A stretch of 64,000 bases of DNA from Flammeovirga pectinis (lineage in GTDB: Bacteria; Bacteroidota; Bacteroidia; Cytophagales; Flammeovirgaceae), in contig NZ_CP034562.1 in assembly GCF_003970675.1 (NCBI RefSeq), positions 3,224,001-3,288,000 of the forward strand, in the 5' to 3' direction. Each line of letters starts with the position of its first letter. Within the stretch, counting starts at the first letter, position 1. A program made the position numbers and the translations under genes. Positions 33,283 to 42,702 of this stretch are shown in pieces. Under the pieces are notes generated by a model. That model ran no database searches. It was given only the letters and a program-made list of their open reading frames with translations, and was not told where the DNA came from.

Positions 33283-34026
33283 ATGAATTTAGGAAAACTC
33301 TTAAAGAGATGGGTCACACCTTATAATGAGCAGGAGACAAAATTAGCCGAAGTAATTAAACGTGTTATCGGTAGAAAGCCATACAATATCAAATTGTATC
33401 ATCTTGCAATGCAACATACTTCTGTTGCTTTTGAAAGTGATGCTGTAAAAGGCTTTAAGGAATCTAATGAAAGGTTAGAATATTTAGGTGATGCAGTGTT
33501 AGGATCTGTAGTAGCCGAATATCTTTTCAAAAGATATCCCTACAAAGATGAAGGTTTTCTTACAGAAATACGTTCTCGTATTGTAAATAGAGAATCGTTA
33601 AATAGGCTAGCAGTTAAAATTGGTCTAAGCCAAATGGTTGCTTTTGAAGGTCGTAAAAATTCAGCATTAAGTCATAAGTCAATCTATGGCGATGCAATGG
33701 AGGCTTTTATTGGTGCAGTTTATTTAGATTTAGGGTTTCATTTCACACGTCGTTTCATCATTCATAGTTTATTGATGCAACATTATGACATTGAAGAAAT
33801 AATTGAAACCACTACCAATTTTAAAAGTCTCATTATTGAGTGGGCTCAAAAAAATAGTAAAGTCGTTGAATTTACTATTTCAAAGCAAGGAGGAAAAGAC
33901 GGTAAGCAGTTTAAAGTTAATTTATTAATTGACGATGAATTGCAAGCGTTAGGTTCTGGTTACAGTAAGAAAAAAGCTGAACAAGATGCCGCTCGAAAAA
34001 CTTGCGAAGCACTTTCACTTATTTAG
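33283..34026 (+). CDS. rnc: Ribonuclease III
   Basis: 247 residues. The RNase III signature ERLEYLGDAVLGSVVAEYLFKRYP and the second acidic site GDAMEAFIGAVYLDLG are intact. A C-terminal double-stranded-RNA-binding domain follows (NFKSLIIEWAQ ... GSGYSKKKAEQDAARKTCEAL). It processes rRNA and mRNA duplexes. The gene is often linked to acpP-fabF in bacteria, as here, but has its own 250-bp upstream region and a terminator downstream. Confidence 0.96.
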   Translation: MNLGKLLKRWVTPYNEQETKLAEVIKRVIGRKPYNIKLYHLAMQHTSVAFESDAVKGFKESNERLEYLGDAVLGSVVAEYLFKRYPYKDEGFLTEIRSRIVNRESLNRLAVKIGLSQMVAFEGRKNSALSHKSIYGDAMEAFIGAVYLDLGFHFTRRFIIHSLLMQHYDIEEIIETTTNFKSLIIEWAQKNSKVVEFTISKQGGKDGKQFKVNLLIDDELQALGSGYSKKKAEQDAARKTCEALSLI

Positions 34027-34048
34027 TGTTTTAACCCCTTTAGAAAAG

Positions 34049-34086
34049 GCCCTCTTAGAAGACAAATTCTAAGAGGGCTTTTATTT
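34049..34086 (+). terminator. Rho-independent terminator of rnc
   Basis: GCCCTCTTAGAA and TTCTAAGAGGGC pair perfectly over 12 bp, followed by TTTTATTTTATT. Confidence 0.9.
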
Positions 34087-34263
34087 TATTCTCTTTTTAT
34101 TCTACTTTTTACCTATTCATATTATATATTTAAATGAAATTTTATTGATGATACGCTGTCTTAAGTACAATTATATACCCTATAACCCTTTATTACCTTG
34201 TATATTTTGTAGAAAAAGATGTACTTTAAACTATCATCACCTACTGTTTTTTACTTTCTGATC

Positions 34264-34890
34264 ATGAAAAAGAGCACTTTTTATATAAGCCTATTATTTT
34301 TTGTATTGGTTACTACTGTTTTACAATCTTGTCAGTACGGTAAGAGTTATACTTACTCTACACGTCAGGATAAATTGCAACAGAAGAAACAACAACGTGT
34401 TACTGCATTAGGAGGAGGAACAACTTCTTCTACTCAGCAACAAGATAATTCGACTACTTCCCAAGCAGCAGCTGCGGCAGCTGTTATAACAACACCAAAA
34501 AATGTAAGTAACAAGGTAGAGGCTGCGTTAAAAACTGCATGGACTTATGAAGGTGTAAAGTATGATTATGGAAACATGTCTAAAAAAGGAATTGATTGTT
34601 CTGGGTTGATGTGTGTTTCTTGGCAAGCCGCTAATGTTACATTACCTCGTGCGTCATACCAACAAGCAAAAGAAGGAAAGTATGTTCCTTTTAGTAATTT
34701 AAAGCCAGGCGATCTCGTATTTTTTAGTGGACCAGGAACTTCCAACATTAAGCATGTAGGGATGATCTCTGCAGTAAAAAATGGTAGAAAGTACTTTATC
34801 CATGCCAGTACAAGTCATGGTGTAATGCAAAGTGAACTTTCTGATGTTTATTGGAAAAAATACTATAAACTAGCTAGGAGATTAGATTAA
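34264..34890 (+). CDS. NlpC/P60 peptidoglycan endopeptidase, lipoprotein
   Basis: 208 residues from the ATG at 34264 (MKKSTFYISLLFFVLVTTVLQSC, lipobox Cys23); an earlier in-frame Met would spoil the signal. After a Gln/Thr/Ala-rich linker comes an NlpC/P60 domain with the complete catalytic triad: Cys112 in GIDCSGLMC, His164 in IKHVGMIS and His180 in FIHAST. Family members cleave D-gamma-glutamyl-diaminopimelate bonds in cell wall peptides. A paralogue with all three residues replaced follows 98 bp downstream. Confidence 0.93.
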   Translation: MKKSTFYISLLFFVLVTTVLQSCQYGKSYTYSTRQDKLQQKKQQRVTALGGGTTSSTQQQDNSTTSQAAAAAAVITTPKNVSNKVEAALKTAWTYEGVKYDYGNMSKKGIDCSGLMCVSWQAANVTLPRASYQQAKEGKYVPFSNLKPGDLVFFSGPGTSNIKHVGMISAVKNGRKYFIHASTSHGVMQSELSDVYWKKYYKLARRLD

Positions 34891-34988
34891 TACTCTGTTT
34901 CCTATCTTGTTCTCCTTAAAATGTTGATCGAATCACAAAAAATTGATAGCTTATGAAGAATTAAAATTTTTCATACCAATTTAAAAAT

Positions 34989-35519
34989 ATGACTCGACAT
35001 TTTATTATCAAAGCACTTCTTGGTCTTAGCTTAACTGGCTTATTCTTCTCTTGCGACAACAGTGATGATTCAAACAAAGACGATTCTACAACTTCATCTC
35101 CTAAAAATGAAGTAAAAAGTGTTATCTCAGAACAAAATGAAAAAGCAGCAGAAGCTGTAAAAACTGCACGCACATATATTGGTGTACCTTACAAATCTGG
35201 AGGTGTTACAAAAGAGGGTATGGATGCAAGTGCACTTACAATGCTGGCTTGGAAAGCTGCAGGTGTACAGTTATCTCGTATTAGTAGAGAACAATCTAGA
35301 CAAGGTCAACAAGTTCCGGCAGATAAAGTAGAAGCAGGAGATTTAGTTTTCTTTAGTGCTAATAAAGGCAGTAACCAAGTAACTATGTCTGGTATAATTA
35401 CTAAAAAAACAGCGCAAGGCTTCAATTTTATCTACACTTCTTCTAAAGATGGTGTAAAAGAGGTTGCTTATTCTCCTTATTGGAAAGATAGACTTATAGT
35501 AATTAAACGTGTAGGATAA
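34989..35519 (+). CDS. NlpC/P60-fold pseudoenzyme lipoprotein
   Basis: 176 residues with lipobox FFSC (Cys22) and a short Ser/Asp-rich linker. The domain aligns with the preceding protein through ARTYIGVPYKSGGVTKEG, WKAAGVQLSRISREQSRQGQQVP and AGDLVFFSANKGSNQVTM. The nucleophile region reads GMDASALTM instead of GIDCSGLMC (Cys to Ala80), the His of KHVGM is missing (QVTMSG), and the third position is Tyr149 instead of His. It therefore cannot use the family mechanism. It probably binds cell-wall peptides or regulates its active neighbour; that role is inference. Confidence 0.88.
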   Translation: MTRHFIIKALLGLSLTGLFFSCDNSDDSNKDDSTTSSPKNEVKSVISEQNEKAAEAVKTARTYIGVPYKSGGVTKEGMDASALTMLAWKAAGVQLSRISREQSRQGQQVPADKVEAGDLVFFSANKGSNQVTMSGIITKKTAQGFNFIYTSSKDGVKEVAYSPYWKDRLIVIKRVG

Positions 35520-35643
35520 TTTCTTAATTGGTTATTTTTTGATGATTTCAGTCTTATTTTGTCAAATAATAAGACAAATTAACCCTTTTAAGTTCCTATT
35601 GTTTAATTTAAAAACTATAATTGTGAAGAAAGGATAACGAACT

Positions 35644-37512
35644 ATGGCAGATACAACAAGTAATTACGACGAGAGTAGTATTAGATCACTAGATCCTCGT
35701 GAACATATTCGTCTACGCCCTGGTATGTACATTGGTAAATTAGGAGATGGTTCAGCTCCTGATGATGGTATTTATGTACTAGTTAAAGAGGTGGTAGATA
35801 ACAGTATAGATGAACACATGATGGGCTTCGGTAAGCAAATTGACGTAACTGTTGATGAAGGTGCCGTGCTTGTTAAAGATTATGGTAGAGGCATTCCTCT
35901 CGGTAAATTGATTGATTGTGTATCAAAAATCAATACCGGTGCAAAATACGACTCTAATGCATTTCAAAAATCAGTTGGTCTTAATGGTGTAGGTACAAAA
36001 GCTGTAAATGCTTTATCTAACTTTTTTAGAGCATCTTCTGTAAGGAATGGAGAAATAAAAGTAGCTGAATTTGAAGCAGGTAAACTCCTTAAAGATTATC
36101 CTGTTACATCTACTAAAGAAAAAAATGGTACAACGGTTTACTTTAAACCTGATCCTACGATATTTAAAAATTACCGTTTTTTACCAGATTATTTAGATGA
36201 TTTATTTTGGAACTACGCCTACTTAAATGCGGGTTTAATACTAAAATTAAATCAAAAAACTTTCCTCTCTAAAAATGGTCTACGCGATCTTTTAGAAAGA
36301 AAAACAAATGCTGAGCAATTAAGATATCCTATCATTCACTTTAAAGGTGAAGATATTGAGTTTGCATTCACACATGCTAATCAGTATGGAGAAAATTATC
36401 ACTCTTTTGTAAACGGTCAGTATACAACACAAGGAGGTACACACTTATCTGCTTTCCGTGAGGCTATTGTTAAAACAGTTCGTGATTTCTTTGGGAAAAA
36501 CTTTGATGCAGCAGATATAAGAGCTTCTATTATTGCAGCTATTTCTGTTCGTGTACAAGAACCTGTTTTCGAATCGCAAACAAAAACAAAATTAGGCTCA
36601 ACTCATGTTGCTCCTGACGGCCCTACAATGCGTACTTTTATAAATGAGTACGTTCATAAAGTCTTAGACGATTTTTTACATAGAAATACAGAAGTAGCAC
36701 AGGCTTTACTTAAGCGTATTCAACAATCTGAACGTGAGCGTAAGGAAATTGCTGGAGTAAAGAAAATTGCAAACGAAAGAGCTAAAAAAGCCAATCTTCA
36801 TAATAAAAAACTGAGAGATTGTCGTTTACATTTTAATGATAAAAAAGGCGAAGAAGAAAACAAAAGAGGTACAACTTTATTCATTACCGAAGGGGATTCT
36901 GCCAGTGGTAGTATTACTAAGTCTCGTGATGTACAAAGCCAAGCTGTATTTAGTTTAAGAGGTAAACCTCTTAATTCTTTCGGTCTTACTAAAAAAATCG
37001 TTTACGAAAACGAAGAGTTTAACCTCCTTCAGCACGCTTTAAATATTGAAGACGGAATTGATGGGTTACGTTACAACAGAGTAGTAATTGCAACGGATGC
37101 CGATGTTGATGGCATGCACATACGGTTACTAATCTTAACTTTCTTCTTACAATTCTTCCCTGATTTGGTAGAAAAAGGACATATTTATATCCTTGAAACT
37201 CCATTATTTAGAGTGAGAAATAAGAAAAAGACTATCTATTGTTATAGTGATGAAGAAAGAGTTAATGCTATTAATTCTTTAGGTAATAAGCCCGAAATTA
37301 CTCGTTTTAAGGGTTTAGGAGAGATTTCTCCTGACGAATTTGGTGGTTTTATTGGTGAAGATATTCGACTTGATCCAGTAATTTTAAGCGAAGCAAGTAA
37401 TATAAAAGATTTACTGACGTACTATATGGGTAAAAACACTCAAGACCGTCAGAAATTTATTATCAACAATCTTCGTGTTGAAAGAGATGAAGTAAAAGAA
37501 GTTGTTGGATAA
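35644..37512 (+). CDS. parE: DNA topoisomerase IV subunit B
   Basis: 622 residues, of type IIA topoisomerase B-subunit length. The GHKL ATPase domain has [13 protein letters not shown] (catalytic Glu), [11 protein letters not shown] and [14 protein letters not shown]. The transducer follows, and the Toprim domain has [21 protein letters not shown] and [13 protein letters not shown]. The C-terminus [12 protein letters not shown] is typical. The relatively short length and N-terminus ([20 protein letters not shown]) fit Bacteroidota ParE better than GyrB. The parC gene is not in the window. A strong terminator follows. Confidence 0.92.
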   Translation: MADTTSNYDESSIRSLDPREHIRLRPGMYIGKLGDGSAPDDGIYVLVKEVVDNSIDEHMMGFGKQIDVTVDEGAVLVKDYGRGIPLGKLIDCVSKINTGAKYDSNAFQKSVGLNGVGTKAVNALSNFFRASSVRNGEIKVAEFEAGKLLKDYPVTSTKEKNGTTVYFKPDPTIFKNYRFLPDYLDDLFWNYAYLNAGLILKLNQKTFLSKNGLRDLLERKTNAEQLRYPIIHFKGEDIEFAFTHANQYGENYHSFVNGQYTTQGGTHLSAFREAIVKTVRDFFGKNFDAADIRASIIAAISVRVQEPVFESQTKTKLGSTHVAPDGPTMRTFINEYVHKVLDDFLHRNTEVAQALLKRIQQSERERKEIAGVKKIANERAKKANLHNKKLRDCRLHFNDKKGEEENKRGTTLFITEGDSASGSITKSRDVQSQAVFSLRGKPLNSFGLTKKIVYENEEFNLLQHALNIEDGIDGLRYNRVVIATDADVDGMHIRLLILTFFLQFFPDLVEKGHIYILETPLFRVRNKKKTIYCYSDEERVNAINSLGNKPEITRFKGLGEISPDEFGGFIGEDIRLDPVILSEASNIKDLLTYYMGKNTQDRQKFIINNLRVERDEVKEVVG

Positions 37513-37533
37513 ATAACTTCCATTTAATTATAC

Positions 37534-37580
37534 AAAAAGAGGTAGTCATTATTTTATTAATGTACTACCTCTTTTTTTTT
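37534..37580 (+). terminator. Rho-independent terminator of parE
   Basis: AAAAGAGGTAGT and ACTACCTCTTTT pair perfectly and continue into a T-run. Confidence 0.9.
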
Positions 37581-37952
37581 AGGACTAACTAAGAAAGTTT
37601 GGTGAAACACACATTCCTTCTTGATAACTAACGTGTAACTATTTTTAATTAGAGAGTTAAGTTCTTTAATTAAAATCATTTGTAATTTGACACTTACACT
37701 TATTATTAATCAAATCTTAATCACAATTTCATAAATTAATAATAATCAAATAGTTAACCCCTCATCTATTATTCTTTATAAATTATTTATTGTGCTATAA
37801 TCATGCACTTTGTTCAATTTCGACCACATTATTAATGATTATCGTCAGTTATGAATAATGATTTATAGTTGAACAGGAATATGGTCATCATGTCTTACAG
37901 TACGACATGCTTGATATCTAATTTTTTATAAGCTTTCCTATCAAATTAACTC
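37581..37952. other. Gene-free region between convergent genes
   Basis: 372 bp, very AT-rich, between the parE terminator and the RDD gene end. I see no coding potential and no convincing hairpin with a T-run for the reverse-strand genes; nothing else recognised. Confidence 0.5.
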
Positions 37953-38414
37953 TTAGTATTGCACAATTCGTGTTCTTACTAAAAAATCATGAAGACTTTG
38001 CTTTTTTTTAGTTAAATCGATAATTATTATTCCAAAGAAAGAAAATATTGAGAATGGTTTTATCAAATTTCTAATTAGAGCTCTCCCAAATGAAATTCGC
38101 TCTAGTTTCATATCATTAATAGCTAATCTCATAAAACGCTTTCCAAACGTTCCTTTCCACCTTGAAGATTCTAAAACTGAACAATAAATTATAAATAGGA
38201 AATATTGATACAGTTCCATTTGAGTTACAGTATTAATTAAAGCATTAGTACTATCATATTCTTCCGCCTTTATATTTAAATTGACTATAGTAAGTAACAG
38301 TCCTACTATAATTTTAAAGAGATAGAAATCTAAAATAAAAGCAAAAACTCTCTTCCAAAATTGGAGTTTCAAGTCTCGATTAGAATAGATTTTCCTTTCA
38401 AATTTTATTTCCAT
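37953..38414 (-). CDS. RDD family membrane protein
   Basis: 153 residues, three predicted membrane helices. The RDD signature appears as WKRVFAFILDFYLFKIIVG, and the family hallmarks WKGTFGKRFMRLAI and QSLHDFLVRTRIV are near the end. The family is of uncertain function; some members have been linked to Na+/H+ exchange. It lies 18 bp downstream of a TonB_C-type secreted protein in the same orientation and is probably co-transcribed. Confidence 0.88.
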   Translation of the reverse strand: MEIKFERKIYSNRDLKLQFWKRVFAFILDFYLFKIIVGLLLTIVNLNIKAEEYDSTNALINTVTQMELYQYFLFIIYCSVLESSRWKGTFGKRFMRLAINDMKLERISFGRALIRNLIKPFSIFSFFGIIIIDLTKKKQSLHDFLVRTRIVQY

Positions 38415-38432
38415 GTTTGTTTACTTATTTTT

Positions 38433-38843
38433 TTATCCAAACTTAATATATGAAACCAATCGTATCTGAGTATATACTTTTTTTCCTCTCTGAATCCCAG
38501 GCTTCCATTGTTTAAATTTATCTATGAGTATATCGATATCACTTGAGCTACATAGTACTGACATACTTCCTTTAGGAGAAATTATTAATACTATTATAAC
38601 TTTGGTACACCCTAAAGCTGTATTACTTTTTTTAAATTTCACATTTTGTCCAAATGTTTTATAAAAAGTCCCCATTCCTCCTGGATATTCAGCTCGTTCA
38701 TCCACATTTTCATAGACTTTTTCTCCATTTAAAGAATCAATAGAGCAAGAGTCATAGAAGGACTTCAATGACTGAGCATTACTTACTGTTGAAACACTAA
38801 AGAGTAAGCAGAATAATAAAAGTGATTTTAGATTTTTCATCAA
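38433..38843 (-). CDS. Exported TonB C-terminal-domain-like protein
   Basis: 136 residues with a Sec signal peptide (MMKNLKSLLLFCLLFSVSTVSNAQ). The C-terminal part TKVIIVLIISPKGSM ... FKQWKPGIQRGKKVYTQIRLVSYIKF matches the core of the TonB_C domain (WxPGxxxGxxV then beta strand). Unlike TonB itself it has no transmembrane anchor or Pro-rich spacer, a form common in Bacteroidota as free periplasmic TonB_C proteins. Partner unknown. Confidence 0.75.
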   Translation of the reverse strand: MMKNLKSLLLFCLLFSVSTVSNAQSLKSFYDSCSIDSLNGEKVYENVDERAEYPGGMGTFYKTFGQNVKFKKSNTALGCTKVIIVLIISPKGSMSVLCSSSDIDILIDKFKQWKPGIQRGKKVYTQIRLVSYIKFG

Positions 38844-39037
38844 TTATAATTTCCTAAGTTGATTGTTACTAAGTTTACTCGCTCATAATACAATATGCTT
38901 TCATAAGTACTTTATTATCAGGTAGTTTTTAAAAGTCCTGTTTGTTATTTATTTCTTCAAATTACATAAAAACTAAATAAGTATTTCATTTTTGAATTGC
39001 TACTCCTATTTCAACTAAGATTTTCCTATTTTTGATT

Positions 39038-39874
39038 ATGAAAAAGATAGAATTCGTTTTAACATCAAAACATAACAATAAACGCTTCGTAGCTGATGCT
39101 CGATGGGTTTCTGACCATACAAAGAAACCTACAGTTATTTTAGTTCATGGTTTTAAAGGTTTTAAAGATTGGGGTGCTTTTAATGTAATTGCAGATCAAT
39201 TTGCAAATTTAGGTTACTGCTGTGTTAAACTGAATTTTAGTTCTGATGGAACTACAATAGACCACCCTTTTGAGGTAACTGACCTTGATGCATTCGGAAA
39301 TAATAATTTCAGTAAAGAATTAGACGATTTAGGTGTTTTGATAGATTGGTTACATAGTAACGAATGTCCTATTGGCACCATTGATCTTTCAAAATTATAT
39401 CTTTTAGGACATAGTCGTGGTGGTGGTGTCGTTTTACTAAAGACTGCTGAAGATAGTAGAATTAAGAAAGTGGCTACACTAGCATCTATCCCACAAGTGA
39501 ATACTTTTTCTGAAGAAACGGTAGAACAATGGAAAAAAGAAGGTGTTATTCATGTAGTAAATGGACGTACTGGAGAAGAATTACCTTTGTATTTTCAAGC
39601 TGTAGAAGATTATTATGCACATGAAGATAGATTGTCAATGATGAAGGTTTTACCTACCGTTAAACAACCTATATTACATATTCATGGAGATGCTGATGAA
39701 ACTGTCCCTGTACAGGCTATGCATTTCTTACATCAATTAAATCCTAATTCTGAATGTAAAATAATTGAAGGAGCATCACATACTTTTGGTACTAAGCACC
39801 CTTGGACCGACAATACTTTATCAAAGGATATGCAAACAGCAATTGATTATGTTTTAGATCATTTTTCAAAATAA
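39038..39874 (+). CDS. Alpha/beta hydrolase (dienelactone-hydrolase-like)
   Basis: 278 residues from the ATG at 39038; an upstream TTG would add only two residues. The oxyanion region is VILVHGFKGFKDWGAF, the nucleophile elbow LLGHSRGGG (Ser126), the acid IHGDADETVP and the His in EGASHTFG. No signal peptide, so cytoplasmic. Substrate is unknown; serine esterases of this type act on diverse esters. Its stop TAA abuts the ATG of the YigZ gene with no gap, so the two are translationally coupled. Confidence 0.88.
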   Translation: MKKIEFVLTSKHNNKRFVADARWVSDHTKKPTVILVHGFKGFKDWGAFNVIADQFANLGYCCVKLNFSSDGTTIDHPFEVTDLDAFGNNNFSKELDDLGVLIDWLHSNECPIGTIDLSKLYLLGHSRGGGVVLLKTAEDSRIKKVATLASIPQVNTFSEETVEQWKKEGVIHVVNGRTGEELPLYFQAVEDYYAHEDRLSMMKVLPTVKQPILHIHGDADETVPVQAMHFLHQLNPNSECKIIEGASHTFGTKHPWTDNTLSKDMQTAIDYVLDHFSK

Positions 39875-40474
39875 ATGGAAGACGCTTATTTAACGCTCAA
39901 AGGAACTAGTGAGGGAATTTACAAAGAGAAAGGAAGTAAGTTTATTGCCTTGGCTCATCATGTAACATCAGAAGAAGAGGCGAAGGCTATTGTTAAAGGT
40001 TATCGTAAAGAATATTATGATGCTAGACATTGGTGTTATGCTTATATGATTGGTGCTGATAAAACTAAATATAGAGCTAATGATGATGGAGAACCAGGTG
40101 GATCTGCAGGTCTGCCTATTCTTGGACAATTACGTTCTTTTAATGTTACAGATACTTTAATTGTTGTTATCCGTTATTTTGGAGGCACAAAACTTGGTGT
40201 ACCTGGCCTAATCCATGCATATAAAACTTCTGCTGCAGATGCATTAGAAAGTGGAGAAATTGAAGAGTTATTTGTTCAAAGAAAAATTAAAATTACGTTT
40301 GCTTACCCTGATATGAATGAAGTAATGAAAGTTGCTAAAAACTTTGGATTAGACTTTGGTCAACAAAGTTTTGACGAGCTTTGTCATATTGAATTTTTAG
40401 TAAGAGAAAGTTTATTTGAGCAAGTAAAAGAAAAGCTTGAAGATATTGACGAACTTATTTTTAAGGAAAGCTAA
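39875..40474 (+). CDS. yigZ: YigZ/IMPACT family protein
   Basis: 199 residues, normal length. The N-terminal UPF0029/IMPACT domain shows EKGSKFIALAHHV, DARHWCYAYMIG, ANDDGEPGGSAGLPILGQL and VIRYFGGTKLGVPGL. A DUF1949-type C-terminal ferredoxin-like domain follows. Eukaryotic IMPACT regulates the eIF2 kinase GCN2; the bacterial role is not settled. It starts immediately after the hydrolase stop codon and is followed 11 bp later by the EI24 gene. Confidence 0.93.
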   Translation: MEDAYLTLKGTSEGIYKEKGSKFIALAHHVTSEEEAKAIVKGYRKEYYDARHWCYAYMIGADKTKYRANDDGEPGGSAGLPILGQLRSFNVTDTLIVVIRYFGGTKLGVPGLIHAYKTSAADALESGEIEELFVQRKIKITFAYPDMNEVMKVAKNFGLDFGQQSFDELCHIEFLVRESLFEQVKEKLEDIDELIFKES

Positions 40475-40485
40475 TCTTATAATTA

Positions 40486-41280
40486 ATGAACACACAAATA
40501 AATATTACTAAGCTAAGTATTAAAAACTTTTTTGCTGCTCATGCTTTCATTAAGAAGCATCAGTTAGGTAAATACTACCTTTATATAAGTGTGTTTGCTA
40601 TTGCATTATCTATTGGGATGATTAGCGGAGGTGTTTACTTTAGTAGTAAGCTTATTTTATCAATCCAAGATTTTAGTATTATAAATTCTTTAGAAGAATG
40701 GATTAAAGAATATACAGCAACTAATGTTGATACTTACCTCTATTGGATCCTTTTTATAGTAATAGAGGTTCCTGTACTTATCACTTCTCTATTAATTTAT
40801 CCTACAATTTTAAGTATAATTAGTTTTCCTATTCTAGATAGCCTTACAGAAAAAGTAAATAATATCTTATTCGATAAGAAAGTAGGACCATCTTTTAGTA
40901 TGCAGCGTTTTGGACAAATGCTTTTTAAAATTTCGCTTCCAAATGCTATAAAAACAATTACTTACTCTCTTATATTAATGCCATTCACATTTATACCTAT
41001 CATTGGTTTTTTCTTTATGTTTTTAAGTATGTGTATAAATGGTTATTTTTATGGATATGATATTCTTGACAACTATTTTGAAAACTGGAATGTTAATGTA
41101 AATAAGAGTAAGCGATTTATTCAATCTCACAAAACATTAACGACAACCTCTGGTTTTGGAGGTGGTATGCTTGCAATGATTCCTATTATTGGTAGTATCT
41201 TTTCTCCTATTATTAGTATTGTAGCCACTGGCTTAACCTTAAAAGAGCTCAACATTCATGACGAAATTATTCAGCCGTAA
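40486..41280 (+). CDS. EI24/CysZ-like membrane protein
   Basis: 264 residues with four or five membrane helices. The layout and motifs (long N-terminal helix pair, FPILDSLTEKVNNIL, PFTFIPIIGFFFMFLSMCINGYFYGYDILDNYF) match the EI24 family, which includes the bacterial sulfate transporter CysZ. No cysteine operon surrounds it, so sulfate transport is not assured. It overlaps the start of the next lipoprotein gene by 23 bp. Confidence 0.75.
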   Translation: MNTQINITKLSIKNFFAAHAFIKKHQLGKYYLYISVFAIALSIGMISGGVYFSSKLILSIQDFSIINSLEEWIKEYTATNVDTYLYWILFIVIEVPVLITSLLIYPTILSIISFPILDSLTEKVNNILFDKKVGPSFSMQRFGQMLFKISLPNAIKTITYSLILMPFTFIPIIGFFFMFLSMCINGYFYGYDILDNYFENWNVNVNKSKRFIQSHKTLTTTSGFGGGMLAMIPIIGSIFSPIISIVATGLTLKELNIHDEIIQP

Positions 41281-42118
41281 ATTAGCCTTTATCTTTTTTG
41301 TTATCTCTTTCTCTTGTGGACTTATAGAAGATAGCAGCGATACTCCTGATATAGGGTTAGACCCCATAGCATTCCCTTCCTCAATACATTTTGAATATAA
41401 TCTTTACACACCACAAAGTGGAGATATTAAAAATATGTTACTCTATTTTACAGAATCAGGGAATTTTTCTGTCATCTCTCAAACATTTCAGAACGACTCT
41501 ATTGTACAAGCTTTTTTTAGTTATAATGATGCTAATAGAATTTCTAGTATTGAGCTTACCTCCCTTGATCTACAAGTAGTACTTAAAACCTATACTTTTA
41601 ATTATGATAAGCCTGAGGCTAATAGTTACACCATATCAACAAATGGTACTATTGTATTAAGAGTTATCAACCAACAGTCTTCTGATCAATTGTATAGTGT
41701 TATTAATTATGCTACATCAAAAACTCACATATATACTTATGAAAACGGTAATATAACTACAGAAAAAATATTTAATTCTCTTGTAGTCATTGATGGCCAA
41801 AAGCCAGATCAAGAGGTAAGTTTTGTCTACAATCCTAACTCCTATAGCATATTTGTATCTTCATCTATAAGAACAGAGATGTTATTAGCACAACAATTTA
41901 AGGATATTCATTTTACCCCCTATTTTGCTACATCTCCAAATGCTGCAAACCTTCTTACTCAAGTTACAAATGCTACAGAAAACACACGTATAGAGTACAG
42001 AACAATCTATAATGATGATTTATTTCCTACTTCCATCTCTATGATTTCTTCTCAAAGTGATATGCCTACAAAACAAATCATACACACTATTAGTTATGCC
42101 GAACCTACTCCTTTTTAA
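41258..42118 (+). CDS. Lipoprotein of unknown function
   Basis: 286 residues with a lipoprotein signal (MTKLFSRKLAFIFFVISFSC). The mature part consists of beta-strand repeats with the pattern FxYNDANRISSI and FxFVYNPN, as in many Bacteroidota surface lipoproteins related to RHS/YD-like or DUF4595-type repeats. The start overlaps the EI24 gene by 23 bp, and the 3' end overlaps the convergent PAP2 gene by 14 bp. No enzymatic motif. Confidence 0.75.
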   Translation: MTKLFSRKLAFIFFVISFSCGLIEDSSDTPDIGLDPIAFPSSIHFEYNLYTPQSGDIKNMLLYFTESGNFSVISQTFQNDSIVQAFFSYNDANRISSIELTSLDLQVVLKTYTFNYDKPEANSYTISTNGTIVLRVINQQSSDQLYSVINYATSKTHIYTYENGNITTEKIFNSLVVIDGQKPDQEVSFVYNPNSYSIFVSSSIRTEMLLAQQFKDIHFTPYFATSPNAANLLTQVTNATENTRIEYRTIYNDDLFPTSISMISSQSDMPTKQIIHTISYAEPTPF

Positions 42119-42689
42119 TAAGTCCCCATGGGTTGTATTTGTCTTGTACAAAATGAATTATTTTTATAGCAATTAATACGGCTATTACTCCTACAATCCA
42201 TCCTCCTAAAATATCGCCCACAAAATGAACGCCTACTGCAATTCTACTGTAAGAGTAAACCACTGCCCAAACAAATAGTAAGCCTACCCATTTCACTTTC
42301 TTTCTCCATTCTAAAAAGAAATATAACGCTATTGCCATAGAGGTAGATGCATGAGAAGAGACAAAACCCAACGGACCACCTTTGTACCCATGTAGCGTAT
42401 GCACTAATGCTTGAATTGCAGGATCATGTGATGGACGAGGCCTGTTTACTAAAGGTTTAAAAATTTGAGAGGCAATAACATCTGCCAAACCTATGGCAAT
42501 ACCTAAACCAGCAAGGAATATGATTGATTGTTTCCAACCGAATTTCCAAAACATAAACCCTATTAAAAATACATATAGAGGCCACGAATTTATTGGCGTT
42601 GTAAGCCACCAGAAAAACGAATCTGAAGCAGCTGTATGATGACTATTTAAGAACAGAAAAAGTTCTTGTTCCCACTCAAATGGTTGCAT
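42105..42689 (-). CDS. PAP2-family membrane phosphatase
   Basis: 194 residues, five or six membrane helices. All three phosphatase motifs are present: KPLVNRPRP (KxxxxxxRP), SSHAST (SGH variant) and SRIAVGVHFVGDILGG (SRxxxxxHxxxD). Likely substrates are lipid phosphates such as undecaprenyl diphosphate, phosphatidylglycerophosphate or lipid A phosphate. It is 13 bp downstream of the GT39-type transferase gene and probably in the same transcript, suggesting lipid-linked glycan or lipid A metabolism (inference). Confidence 0.9.
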   Translation of the reverse strand: MQPFEWEQELFLFLNSHHTAASDSFFWWLTTPINSWPLYVFLIGFMFWKFGWKQSIIFLAGLGIAIGLADVIASQIFKPLVNRPRPSHDPAIQALVHTLHGYKGGPLGFVSSHASTSMAIALYFFLEWRKKVKWVGLLFVWAVVYSYSRIAVGVHFVGDILGGWIVGVIAVLIAIKIIHFVQDKYNPWGLIKKE

Positions 42690-42702
42690 ATACGTACAAG
42701 GT

